Shown piece by piece: positions 30,029 to 39,705 of a stretch of 58,174 bases of DNA. The DNA comes from Salisapilia sapeloensis (lineage: Eukaryota; Oomycota; Peronosporomycetes; Peronosporales; Salisapiliaceae). The position numbers and the translations under genes are program-made. The stretch spans positions 1-58,174 of the forward strand of contig JAADVB010000107.1 of assembly GCA_023334545.1 (NCBI GenBank), given 5' to 3'. The notes beneath the pieces were generated by a model. The model was not told where the DNA came from. It saw nothing but the letters and a program-made list of their open reading frames with translations, and ran no database searches. How positions within the stretch are numbered: position 1 is the stretch's first letter; the number at the start of each line of letters is the position of its first letter.

Positions 30029-31717
30029 GCTGTAGAAGAGTGGTCAAGAAGTTGTTGACCGTCTTGGTGTGGACGTTACAGAAACCAGAAATAGACCTGG
30101 TGTTGGCAGCAGCAAGCGAATTGGAAAATGGACCAAGTGAACCTAAGATAAGGTCTGGATTGAGAAATGTAGGCGGCGGGTAGCACGAAGTGGAAAGTCG
30201 TATTGCGAAACGCGACTGGAAGAGTTCAGACGACTGGCAAGTCGTCGCTGTCGGGACGAGCGAAAAAGAAGAAGGAAAGAAGAGCAAATGGAAGAATTGC
30301 CGTAAGTTTTCCTCTTTTTCGATCCATCATACCTTTTGGCCATCGCGCAGGCCAAACGTCTGTTATTTCTTCTGGTTGGAATGTGCATGGAAAGCTGACG
30401 GATACGTGAAAGGTACATCTGTCAAAGCATTGGGAATTGATGGCTTACAATGTCTGAAGGAGTACGGAGTAAAGTTTGCTTGGAAATGAAAGACATATCA
30501 TGTGCTACGTCCGACTTGCTAACGGGTGTATCTGATATCCACTGGTTCAAGAGGACGCGGTAGCTCACGGTACCAAAACGGTTAAGACTCATTTGTTCGC
30601 TTTCGTCATTGGAACTTATCGCATTTGAACCTACAACGACGACTCCTGGCGTGCGGAATATCGCAAAAGGTGGCCGATTGACCCTTCAGACGAAGCACTA
30701 CGTGTCCGTATCTCTTGCAGATGAGGGACGCTTCTAACGAACTCGATTAAAAGCACCTTTCTTATTCCCGCCGGACCGTTCTAGACTTTCGTTTTTCATA
30801 AGTAGTAGTGTCCGTCTCGATTGCTTCAGGCAGCGCATACCAAACCCAGATTCAACTCAGTGCGTCGACAGGCGAAAGCACGAATGTTGCGAAAGACTCT
30901 AACGTTCGAGCCCATAGAGCATCCAGGATACGCTTAAGAGATACAAACAGTGTTTAAATGCTATAGTGCCGACACTCGAGCAGTGAAATAGGCAGAAAAT
31001 GTCATGCCAAGGAATAGTTATGGCTAGTGCACGTACTTGAAGATAGACTGCCAAGTTGCGTCGACAAATTGTGTGACTTTCTGTTGTTCGATGAATTCTC
31101 TTTTGGTCGCATCATGCGTTGTCCTTTGTAGAGCTTTATCCCAGCTCTACCTTTATTTCCTACCAGGCGATAGCTCTGTGCTGAATCCTCTGCAAAATTC
31201 ACATTGCATGCAGCATACTTGATAGCATTTCATTGCATAAGATATTGAAATGACAAGTCAAGACCTGCCTGTTTCATCTCCATAATACTTATGCTTACGC
31301 AACGCTCTGTTTCTATCTCCTGTCGGCCATTTTTGAATAACACGAACGTGTGTACGTAGAAGAAATCGGCTAAGACATCCATAATACAATCCAAGTGGCG
31401 GATAAGAAATTTTTTGTACTTTTCTAAGGTCACTTTTGGGCGCAAGACGTGCACAAATGTTTCTACTCTTTACCTCACCCGTGGTCTAGTCGTCACCAGA
31501 CTTTCTTTATTTGGTTGCTGAGTGTCCAGTTTCCGCAAAAAGTCGGGACTGAGCAAAGAAGGATGTGATTGTGAGCTACGTGGCGGCTCAATAGTAACAT
31601 GGAACGATAACAAAGTTAAGCACGATTTCATATCGTTGCCTCATGTTTGCTTATACGAGCGTTATCTGTGTGTATTGGTATGCCGTTTGGTTCGTCAACA
31701 ACGAGGTTTTCGTCCCT
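30029..31717. other. Gene-poor stretch, about 1.7 kb
   Basis: Frames longer than 60 codons exist on both strands, but they lack ATG starts or recognisable content. No RNA gene or repeat was seen. Confidence 0.4.
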
Positions 31718-32214
31718 TTATAGAGCCCCGACGCCGACACCTTCATGTGAGTTGCCACCATCCAGCTCCATTGCTTCAGCATCTGCTGCTTCGGACTGAA
31801 TTTTTCCCTTCTTTCCGCCTTTTACTTTGGTCTTGTCGCCAGTCGCTGGCTTGGTCACTGTCTATAACCGGACTAAATTAGCCACGTATGATATCAATCG
31901 GTGAAAACCACATACAATCGGGATGCCGAGCTCCTTGCACAGTGCTTCAGCTTCACTCCACTTTAATATGCCATATTCTATGCACCATTTGCGTGCCATT
32001 GTGCTTTCAGGACGCTGTCGGAGTAAACTTTCGTAAAAGACGCGATCGGCATATGCCTTTGGAACGGAGAATAGTACTTGTTAAGCATCTTGCCTTGATA
32101 TATAAATGCATGCATGTGTGGTGTGCCTACAGGAGCTGGTGTGGGGTGCTTTTGTCCTGGCTTCCTGTTCTCCTCCAGCTCCTTCGACCACTCCTCTTCG
32201 TCCGGTTCAGCCAT
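31718..32214 (-). CDS. Small conserved hypothetical protein with an ADRVFYESLLRQRP core
   Basis: Three exons on the minus strand: 32214-32131, 32056-31916 and 31861-31718 (122 residues; introns 74 and 54 bp). Exon 1 gives an acidic start (MAEPDEEEWSKELEENR) then GQKHPTPAP. Exon 2 gives ADRVFYESLLRQRPESTMA and WCIEYGILKWSEAEALCKEL. Exon 3 is a Lys/Gly-rich tail. From memory, the D/G-RVFYE-LL-Q-P-S-MA-WC-EYG pattern recurs in small proteins of diverse protists and plants, but I cannot name a function. A longer first intron (acceptor at 32015) is also in frame but would delete the best-conserved block, so I rejected it. Confidence 0.7.
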
Positions 32215-33552
32215 TTGCCTATTTTTCGATTTTGTGTTGGCATATGTGTCATTCCACACATTGCCATACAACCTGGTTACTGGTAAGGATATAGATTCCT
32301 CCCCAAAGCATGCTCTTCACGAAGCCTTTTAGACTGCTAACAGTGATTCAAAGTCACTCTGCTGTCGTTTTTATTAGCAATTCATGCATGTTACTCGTTC
32401 TTACTCATATATACCTTTGAAACGCCATTATTGTACAAGTGGACTACTTGCTAAAGGATAAGAATCTACCCCAAGTAGCCATTCAAAGCAAAACTCCCTT
32501 TATATAATTCTAACACTATATTAGCTGCGAGGATCAGCAGCATTATTCTCCACGCACCAGCCTTTGCCATAGGAAAGATTCAAGCATAAATTAACTGCCA
32601 TATGAGGCTCTTTACATTCAAAGACCCAGTCCGAATGTTTGATTCTGCATCAATCATTTTAAAGTGAGGCTGGCGACGGTAATATCAGCTTAAATGATAC
32701 CTCGTCAACTAAATACGAAATGAATCATATTGAAGAAGCATGAAAGCATCTGAGCAATGTGTGTCAAAGTCAAATGACCAGAAATCAGCAAACGCAGAGT
32801 CGGATGATCCGAGTTACCATAAATACGCATCCCGAGCGTGGCTCCTCAGTTTTAACACATAGCGAGTCAGTGTGAGCATAGTCCAAGCATTGTAGTAGTA
32901 TGGCTTTTCCGCATGCGATAAAGTGTCGGCAGTGACTACTGGTGTCGTGGACAAAGATGCGTTTGCGTCTATGAAAGCAGTGGTTTACATCAACAAAAGC
33001 TCTTTCTAAGACGTCAAAGGAGTCATGTTTTGCGTTGGATGGGTAAATGGTAGCGAGTAGTCTGGTTTGATGGCACTTAGTACTTCAATGTCATTCGCAA
33101 ATGCCAAACTTGCTACCCGGGATAGATAACAAACTTGAACCCCAACTTACCATGCTTTATCAGTCATTCTGTGGTGTTACGTTGTGTCTATTTGAAGAGA
33201 TTATGCCCATCAAACAACCTCCTCGTAGTGATCGCAGGGTGATTATCAATATTAAGATTACTGTATCGTGGCAAGTAAAGATTCGAAATTTGACTTGTGA
33301 TGCTCACTGGGATAGTTTGATTCTAGAACGCATAACGCAGCGTATTGGTGGCAAACACTTAAAGCTTTCGACAAGAAGAGGACATCTAGCAACATGAATT
33401 GCATTATGTACCAGACTGACAAATCTCGTGCTTGAGAGAGCTTCGTCAGCTCCGCACATCGAAACCATATAAAAACATCCATCATATATTTAATACACAT
33501 TCAGAGCGTATAAATAGTCACTTATACATGGATTCGTTCTATCGTAAATGAG
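32215..33552. other. Gene-poor stretch, about 1.3 kb
   Basis: AT-rich sequence upstream of the CHAT/SH2 gene. A 98-codon plus-strand frame begins at 33101 but has no recognisable content. TATA-like runs occur near 33467-33520, within 100 bp of the ATG at 33553; their role is unknown. Confidence 0.4.
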
Positions 33553-36348
33553 ATGTCCGTATCTCAAATACTTGAATGCGAGCGAAGACAAATGAGTATG
33601 GGTGATAACGATGCTGTTTTTGCCCACCTACACTCGTCTCCACTAGTGGTACGACGCCAAGGAGCTGCTCCAAAGGACTTGGCTCTACTGCGCAACCCAA
33701 GCTCTGGTTCAATCCCTTCCGTGCCTCGTCGCACGTCGTCCATGTCGTCTTCATCTTCCGGATCGTCTGAAGTCGATGACACTTTCTTGGGCGCTCGCAG
33801 TGGATTGGAGCCAGTGGAGATCATCGACGTGAAGGAAGAGAGACGACTACTTATACAGTGTCTCCGGGAAGCTCATCGACGCGTTGTTTGGCGGACGGAA
33901 GTGGCGGATCTTCACACATTTCGCAAAGTACTGAGCTACGGCTGTCGAGCGCTGCATTTCTCCGGCCATGGTGTTCCAGGTCGTGTCATTTTCGAGAATG
34001 CAAAAGGAGAGGCTCAGTTCCTCTGTCAGGACGAACTACGCGAGCTTTTATTGGCAGGAGGTAGGACAAGGAAGACAAAGGACACTGGAAATGTCACGTG
34101 TAGCGGCAGTTTCATGCAACAGCTTAATGCACTTATGGCAAAGAAGTGCCAGGCTTTTAGTCAGGACAGCTTAGTGGAAGCAGAGAGTCTAGCGAGGGAG
34201 ACAGAACGGATATCTCTGCAGGATCCTACTCGTATTAAGAACACAGAACCGCCGATGCGTTTGGTCTTCGTAAGTGCTTGTCACTCTGAAAGCGTAGCGT
34301 CCGCTTTCGTAGCAGTAGGTGTTCCTCATGTCGTCGTCGTGTCACGGAACGACAAGGTGCTGGATAAGACAGCCATGGAATTCTCGAAAGCCTTTTACAC
34401 TGCACTCTTCGCCGGCCATGAAGTCGACCGAGCGTTCGAGATCGGACAAGTGCAGGCAGATCTGGCTGCTGGCGCTTTCAATTCAAGTGATTCTAGTCAT
34501 CACCATCACACCAAGTCTGGACGTTTTAAACTTCTAGGCAACGGCGACCACAGTGAAAGACTGTTCAAGGACTTGACTCCAGGCGAGTTTATCACGCAGT
34601 CGCCATCTCTCCCGACGAACGAGTGTGACGCCGTGGCAGAAGTCTTTGTCGGTCGGTCACTAGAAGTCCACAGCGCATACAAGTCACTCGTGGAAGGCGC
34701 TCGTCTCGTTAGTATCACAGGAGAGTTTGGCATTGGTAAAACTGAAGTCGCTCTGCAATGTGCTCAGTACGCGACGGAGCGTCGCATTTTCCAACACATC
34801 TTTTTCCTTACATTCGACTCTAGATGCGACACTGACAGCACCAACTTTGTCGCTCGATTCGCTAAAGCGTTGCATGTACCGGCCTCAGGAGACTGCTATG
34901 ACGATTTTGCTGATGCTGTGAGGTTTAAATACGCCGAAGACGGCAAGTTCCTGCTCGTGCTGGACGGATGCAACCGTGTCATTCGTCAAAACAATGCTTT
35001 CCGTCGTATCATTCGCCTCTTGCTTCGAAGAGTAAGTTCGTTAGCTATACTCGTCACAGGAGACGGTAAGATAGGCGGTATGGATGGCGTTGGGGAGAAG
35101 ATAGTGGCGATCGATCGGATGCCGCCACTAGACGCTGCTCTGCTCTTCACGCTCCGAGCGCCACGGAAGATCAAGGCGCATGAAATGGGTGACAGTCCGG
35201 ACTTGGCTGCCTTTGGAGAGCATCCAGTCATTAAGAAAGTAGATGGCCATCCGCGAGCTATTTGCGCCGTATCCCAGTTCCTCGACCATAAGGACATGGA
35301 ACTGGATCAGCACGAGTTTTTGAATTACATTATTCCCTCCGTCAACGTCGGATTGCGCTCCTGCAGTTCATCCTCCATCGATACGTTGTCTGACACGAAT
35401 TCTAAAGAGTCCATGAACACAAGCATGTCCACTCCTACGTCACATTCAGATCTACTGCCGCACGGGAGCAGTAGCGGTAGTTGGAAGTCGTCTGCTTCGA
35501 GTGCCGACATCCTCGTTGATCGTCATCCTCTGCGCAAAAGTTTGAGTGAGCGATCTTCTCGAAGTGACTCGGAGCTAAGGAGCCACATATCATCTACTCC
35601 TCAAGCTTCTGTCGTTCAAATGTGCATCACCAAGGTGGCCGAAGACGCCATCCAGACGGTGGAAAGTTGGGAGGCAAGTGGTATGTGGGCGTTTGCCGTC
35701 ATTGAAAGCTTTGGAAAAGATCAGCTCGAGTCTTCTAATGAGTGCATTACTCGGCTGTTACAGATCGAGAGAGTACCCATGCAATACCTCGCTGTGCAGC
35801 TCTGCCGATACTTTGCCATCCAGTTGAAAGGTGACGCTGTCAAGCGGCCATTGTCCCTTCGAAGTATTGAGTTTCTAGTTCAGAGCGCTTGTATCTGGGG
35901 TGTCACGTCTCCACCGTCGACAGCTCCGAAGAAACATGTGACGAAAAGGATGTTTGCCTGCTTTTGGAAGTGGTTCGAGCCACTGACGGAAGCTATTGTC
36001 GCATCTGGACTGTGGGGATATACCCAGCCTCGCTTACTCCATGGCTTTCTCTCCAAGAGTGCGACGATCAATATGCTGCAGAAGGCGCCTCCTGGTACCT
36101 TTTTACTACGATGCAGTGAAACGAGACAACGGTGCATCGTCATTGCGTACGTGCATGACGACGGAAATGTGCAGTTTGTGCCTGTGACGTACCAAAAGGA
36201 GGAAGGAAGGTGGTTTGTTGAGCTGCAGAAGCAACGTCGCGGAGTCACGTTTGCGACGATAACGGAGCTTATACTGAGTGTGTCCGTACTCAAAGTTCTT
36301 TTCCCGTACACGCCAAAGGAGACTGCGTTTCCAAGTTTTCTCAACTGA
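33553..36348 (+). CDS. CHAT protease-like / STAND NTPase / STAT-type linker-SH2 protein
   Basis: A 931-residue single-exon protein, probably cytosolic. Residues about 90-335 are a CHAT (caspase-like) domain: LHFSGHG with His139 and LVFVSACHSES with Cys243 form the expected dyad. Residues about 370-590 are a STAND/NB-ARC-like NTPase: FVGR box, P-loop GEFGIGKT (390-397), Walker B FLLVLDGC and a DGHPRAICA motif at the GLPL position. A Ser-rich linker (about 600-690) follows. The C-terminus has a STAT-like linker helix CFWKWFEPL (Phe804-Phe808) and an SH2 domain: LLHGFLSKS, PPGTFLLRCSE (Arg853 should contact phosphotyrosine) and the ending LKVLFPYTPKETAF. No STAT DNA-binding region or tyrosine tail is present. 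Inferred role: signal-gated protease or cell-death switch. Confidence 0.85.
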   Translation: MSVSQILECERRQMSMGDNDAVFAHLHSSPLVVRRQGAAPKDLALLRNPSSGSIPSVPRRTSSMSSSSSGSSEVDDTFLGARSGLEPVEIIDVKEERRLLIQCLREAHRRVVWRTEVADLHTFRKVLSYGCRALHFSGHGVPGRVIFENAKGEAQFLCQDELRELLLAGGRTRKTKDTGNVTCSGSFMQQLNALMAKKCQAFSQDSLVEAESLARETERISLQDPTRIKNTEPPMRLVFVSACHSESVASAFVAVGVPHVVVVSRNDKVLDKTAMEFSKAFYTALFAGHEVDRAFEIGQVQADLAAGAFNSSDSSHHHHTKSGRFKLLGNGDHSERLFKDLTPGEFITQSPSLPTNECDAVAEVFVGRSLEVHSAYKSLVEGARLVSITGEFGIGKTEVALQCAQYATERRIFQHIFFLTFDSRCDTDSTNFVARFAKALHVPASGDCYDDFADAVRFKYAEDGKFLLVLDGCNRVIRQNNAFRRIIRLLLRRVSSLAILVTGDGKIGGMDGVGEKIVAIDRMPPLDAALLFTLRAPRKIKAHEMGDSPDLAAFGEHPVIKKVDGHPRAICAVSQFLDHKDMELDQHEFLNYIIPSVNVGLRSCSSSSIDTLSDTNSKESMNTSMSTPTSHSDLLPHGSSSGSWKSSASSADILVDRHPLRKSLSERSSRSDSELRSHISSTPQASVVQMCITKVAEDAIQTVESWEASGMWAFAVIESFGKDQLESSNECITRLLQIERVPMQYLAVQLCRYFAIQLKGDAVKRPLSLRSIEFLVQSACIWGVTSPPSTAPKKHVTKRMFACFWKWFEPLTEAIVASGLWGYTQPRLLHGFLSKSATINMLQKAPPGTFLLRCSETRQRCIVIAYVHDDGNVQFVPVTYQKEEGRWFVELQKQRRGVTFATITELILSVSVLKVLFPYTPKETAFPSFLN

Positions 36349-36663
36349 GCAAGACAAGTCTGATTTTATGTAATATGAAAAGTGTTCAAACAAGATTAAA
36401 TTCGGTCACGTGTGTCTGAGCTTCTGACAAGTAGTAATATTTTAGCAACGAGTTTCCACGTATCCTCGTATTCTTCAAAGCGTCATTGTCGTTTTTAATA
36501 AATTCTTATGCTGAGTGAAAAGATACCTAAATAAAGTATCTTTTATTGATAGTCCCTAGACAATTTTTAAAACTAGGCTAGCCTCTTTATGCGTGGAATT
36601 AAATGCCCGATTCTACCTTTATCATGAACTGTACTTACTACTTGCCGTCAATTAAGCAAATGT

Positions 36664-37067
36664 CTACAACTTATTATTGCAAATCGACTTATAAAGCAAA
36701 AGTTTATCAAAGCAAGTAATAATTTCCACAGCTTTCATTATCATGTACATTTCTCGCTCTTCATCGATCGCCTTATCATGCTGAGGAAACGCCAACTTTC
36801 GGAGTTCCTCGAGTAACCGAATTTCATATCGCAGATCGAATCGTGCAAATATGTCGTGGCAGAGAACTTTTAGACCTACACTGCAAATGAAAAGCTTTTT
36901 ATTTTCTACTATCGAACTCGTCTAGTCGAGAAAAGTCCGTCATACTGTAGCTTGACCAACGTTGACCTGAGCACTAGATGATAAATGAGTTCAGAACGAA
37001 TGTACTGGCAAACTAAGAACAGCTTCAATTGTTGGAAGAAGGATACAATTGGTCCTCCATTATCCAT
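36664..37067 (-). CDS. Orphan two-exon gene or gene fragment
   Basis: Exon 2 (36880-36664) follows an excellent acceptor (TTTTCATTTGCAG) and reads VGLKVLCHDIFARFDLRYEI, then RLLEELRKLAFPQHDKAIDE and EREMYMIMKAVEIITCFDKL, a clearly protein-like helical sequence. It joins through a 65-bp intron (donor GTATGA at 36945) to exon 1 (37067-36946), which includes QYIRSELIYHLVLRSTLVKL. The total is 112 residues from an ATG at 37067. The true 5' end could lie in further exons upstream. I do not recognise the family. It may be intact or the remnant of a larger gene. Confidence 0.42.
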
Positions 37068-37895
37068 GCACCAAGCTCTACATGTTGATACAGCAACACG
37101 TTTGCAGAATGAAGTAGATAAAACCACTAAAGCAGGAAGTCGTACTAGCGGACTTCAAGTTGACGGTCATGTCTCACAAATTTCTTTCAACTTCACATGT
37201 CCTCTTCGTCTTATTCGTCGCTTTTTATATAGGACAGTAAAAGTAACCGAAGTGGTCATTAACGTTTCCCGCCGTCTCCGCGTGTGGCGCGTGATGCGCA
37301 TCACTAGCTTTCCCCAGCCTATATGAATAAACTTCAGTCTATCAATTCAATGATTGCAAGCACCCATTTTTCTTCATCTACATTTTCGGTTGTACCTTGT
37401 GAAGTAAGCCTAAGGAGCGAGGAAGAGCTCGCTCCATTTAAACTGATGAAGTAGCGCTACCCCTCGAAGGATGAATTCACTTGGCTTGACTATGCCTCGA
37501 CATGCTGAATCGTCAGCATCGCTTTGTGATCCAGTCATATAATTCAAAGCGGGAAAGAAGAGTTTGTGGAGCCGCGAGACTTTTGAACATACGCCCACAC
37601 GCTTTCGAGATACGTCGACAAACATCCCTCCAGACATTCTGTACGACCCTGCACGACAAAGGTACATGTCTTTCCTATCACGAGATAAATCATGCTCGTC
37701 CGTACGAGCTCTCGCTTTCATCCCGCCGCTTGTGCTACGTGCGCCACGCACCAAGTGTTGGCACTTGTCGATTAACTCATGATCGCATGTCATTTTCCAT
37801 GGAACTTATAACTGGATCCAATACACTCGAAACTAGTCATGCACAATGCACAATACACAATACACTGGTACTAATGCATACGAATCCATAGGAAA
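37068..37895. other. Intergenic, about 830 bp, upstream of the RWP-RK/MYB gene
   Basis: Overlapping frames of 110-130 codons occur on both strands between 37400 and 37890. None has recognisable motifs, and composition looks non-coding. Confidence 0.4.
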
Positions 37896-39332
37896 ATGAC
37901 TTGTGAAACTGAGAAAACACCAGAAGAGGTGCCAGCGAGTCCGGACCAGGAGAACGAGGCCGCACTGAGCAACACGACGCTCGACTCGCAGTCAGAGGAC
38001 ATGCCGGTCAAGCAAGAAGGGTCAAATAACATTGACCCAGAAGAGACAGCCATGATTCTCACCTCCCTTTCCAAGCCTGGAGGCAAGACGATGCCGGACC
38101 GGAAAGCCAAGGGCAAGAAGAAGGTCACACCAGCTAAGCGGAAGCGCGCCGCCAAGCCCGAACCAAAGAACAAGAAGGTTCGTGCCGAGTCGGAGGAAGA
38201 AGACGCGTTCGACCGCGAGAGCCATCGCATCGGACAGGTCAACTTTGACGGTCCCGAAGGCAAGAAACTCGACTTTACCGACGCTCAGGGGAATGCCCAC
38301 TCATTCCATAAAGAGAGCAACCGTGTCAAGAGTCTCGTGACGAGTCAAATCGGTCTAGACGAGCTCCGTAGGCACTTTGATCGTCCGATTCTCGACGTCG
38401 CCAAGGACTTTGGCGTCTGCATCACGCTCATGAAGAAGATCTGTCGTCGCAACGGCATCAACCGGTGGCCGCATCGTCAGATCCGATCTATTTCCAAAAG
38501 CATTGCGTCCATGGAAGCCGCCCTGCTCTCTGCTTCCGGTCCAGAGAAGGCTCGGTACCGACAACAAATCGACTTTCTTCGTCAAAAGCGAGAGTTGGTG
38601 ATCAGCGATCCGAGTGCGCATGCCGAAGCGCCTGGATCGTCAGTCCCGAAGAACAAGCCGACGAAGACGTATCGGAAGAAGACGCCTAGGGAAAAGGAGG
38701 AAAGTGGTGAGAAGAATGCGTCGAAAGGTGGACGATGGACAGCTGAGGAACACGCTGCTTTTCTTGAAGGCATCCGTCTCTACGGAAAGGAGTGGAGGAG
38801 GGTCGCACAGGTGGTCAAGACCCGATCGGCCGTACAGACCCGGACGCACGCGCAAAAGTATTTGCTTAAATTCGCAGGCTCGAACCGCTTTGACGCTCCT
38901 TCGCCTGCGATTCTCGGAGGAAATTTCCCTGTGGATAAGCAAGAGCCGACGGAATCGTACACGAGTATGATGAGCGACGGCAAGGAAGAGAGGGACGATA
39001 CGTTTGCGTTCGATTTGTCAGCGTATGCGTCAACGATGCCTGCCGATGGCGACAATGGATCCAACGGAGACGGCATTCCGAGTCTGACGATCGGCATCTC
39101 GTCGCTCGAGTCGGACCCGACGAACATGCAGCTTCAGGACGACAACGCCTCGGCCGGAACGGAGGAAGAAGCTCCCGTTCGGTCTCCGCCAAAGGAAGCT
39201 ATGGCGATGATTTTGAATAGCCCCGAGTTTCGGTCGCAGGCGTTCCAGGACTCGATGAGCGGGAACGAGCGCAAGCAGATGGAGGAACCGCTGACGTTGT
39301 CCGAGTCGCACGAGATGGCGGACCTCGTTTGA
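37896..39332 (+). CDS. RWP-RK and SHAQKYF-type MYB fusion transcription factor
   Basis: A 478-residue single-exon nuclear protein. The acidic N-terminus is followed by a strong basic region (KGKKKVTPAKRKRAAKPEPK, near residues 70-90) that should act as nuclear localisation signal. The RWP-RK domain lies at about 148-200: LDELRRHFDRPILDVAKDFG, then NGINRWPHRQIRSI. A coiled segment follows, then a single MYB repeat at about 272-325: GRWTAEEHAAFLEGIRLYGK, EWRRVAQVV and the SHAQKYF-type ending TRTHAQKYLLK. The C-terminal third is acidic and could be an activation region. Both DNA-binding domains look intact. The ATG at 37896 is the first in frame. Confidence 0.88.
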   Translation: MTCETEKTPEEVPASPDQENEAALSNTTLDSQSEDMPVKQEGSNNIDPEETAMILTSLSKPGGKTMPDRKAKGKKKVTPAKRKRAAKPEPKNKKVRAESEEEDAFDRESHRIGQVNFDGPEGKKLDFTDAQGNAHSFHKESNRVKSLVTSQIGLDELRRHFDRPILDVAKDFGVCITLMKKICRRNGINRWPHRQIRSISKSIASMEAALLSASGPEKARYRQQIDFLRQKRELVISDPSAHAEAPGSSVPKNKPTKTYRKKTPREKEESGEKNASKGGRWTAEEHAAFLEGIRLYGKEWRRVAQVVKTRSAVQTRTHAQKYLLKFAGSNRFDAPSPAILGGNFPVDKQEPTESYTSMMSDGKEERDDTFAFDLSAYASTMPADGDNGSNGDGIPSLTIGISSLESDPTNMQLQDDNASAGTEEEAPVRSPPKEAMAMILNSPEFRSQAFQDSMSGNERKQMEEPLTLSESHEMADLV

Positions 39333-39705
39333 GACTTGTAGATCGTACGAACGTCAGTAGGAAGCTCGCTTTACGTGCGTATGAAGTTTCCGTTCAAAGG
39401 CAGGCTTGGGCGGCGCAAGCGATTTTCGGTAGGACGTGGAGCTAAGAATCGAATGGAAAGAGAAAAGAAAAACACGAATACTTGGCACATGCATCGTTCG
39501 TACCTAGGCGTATAAGACCTGTCGACTAGGAGTGTCCTGAAGAGAGAGCGCGTAAGAGTAAGTGAAAGGATAGAAGAGGCAGGAGTATGACGTCCGTCCG
39601 TGACAGTTCATCTCGTTTATTGCTGCTTACGAAACTTTTGTTCTCTCGCGATGTCTTCGGAAGCACACGGAAAGGAAAGGAAAAGAGACCTTTTACAAAG
39701 CAAAC
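39333..39705. other. Tail-to-tail intergenic spacer, 373 bp
   Basis: Presumed 3' untranslated regions of the MYB gene and COX5B. Purine-rich, no frame of interest. Confidence 0.5.

Noticed and set aside
32015-32130. A 116-bp first intron in the small conserved gene
   Set aside because: It is in frame but would remove the best-conserved ADRVFYESLLRQ block; the 74-bp alternative keeps it and matches local intron size.
33101-33397. A 98-codon plus-strand frame upstream of the CHAT/SH2 gene
   Set aside because: It has an ATG but no recognisable sequence, and it lies in A/T-rich spacer.
36985-37326. A 113-codon plus-strand frame
   Set aside because: It is antisense to the better-supported minus-strand exon at 36946-37067 and has no known pattern.
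37410-37891. 127- and 129-codon frames on opposite strands
   Set aside because: They overlap each other, share no conserved motif and have mixed composition; probably chance in a spacer.
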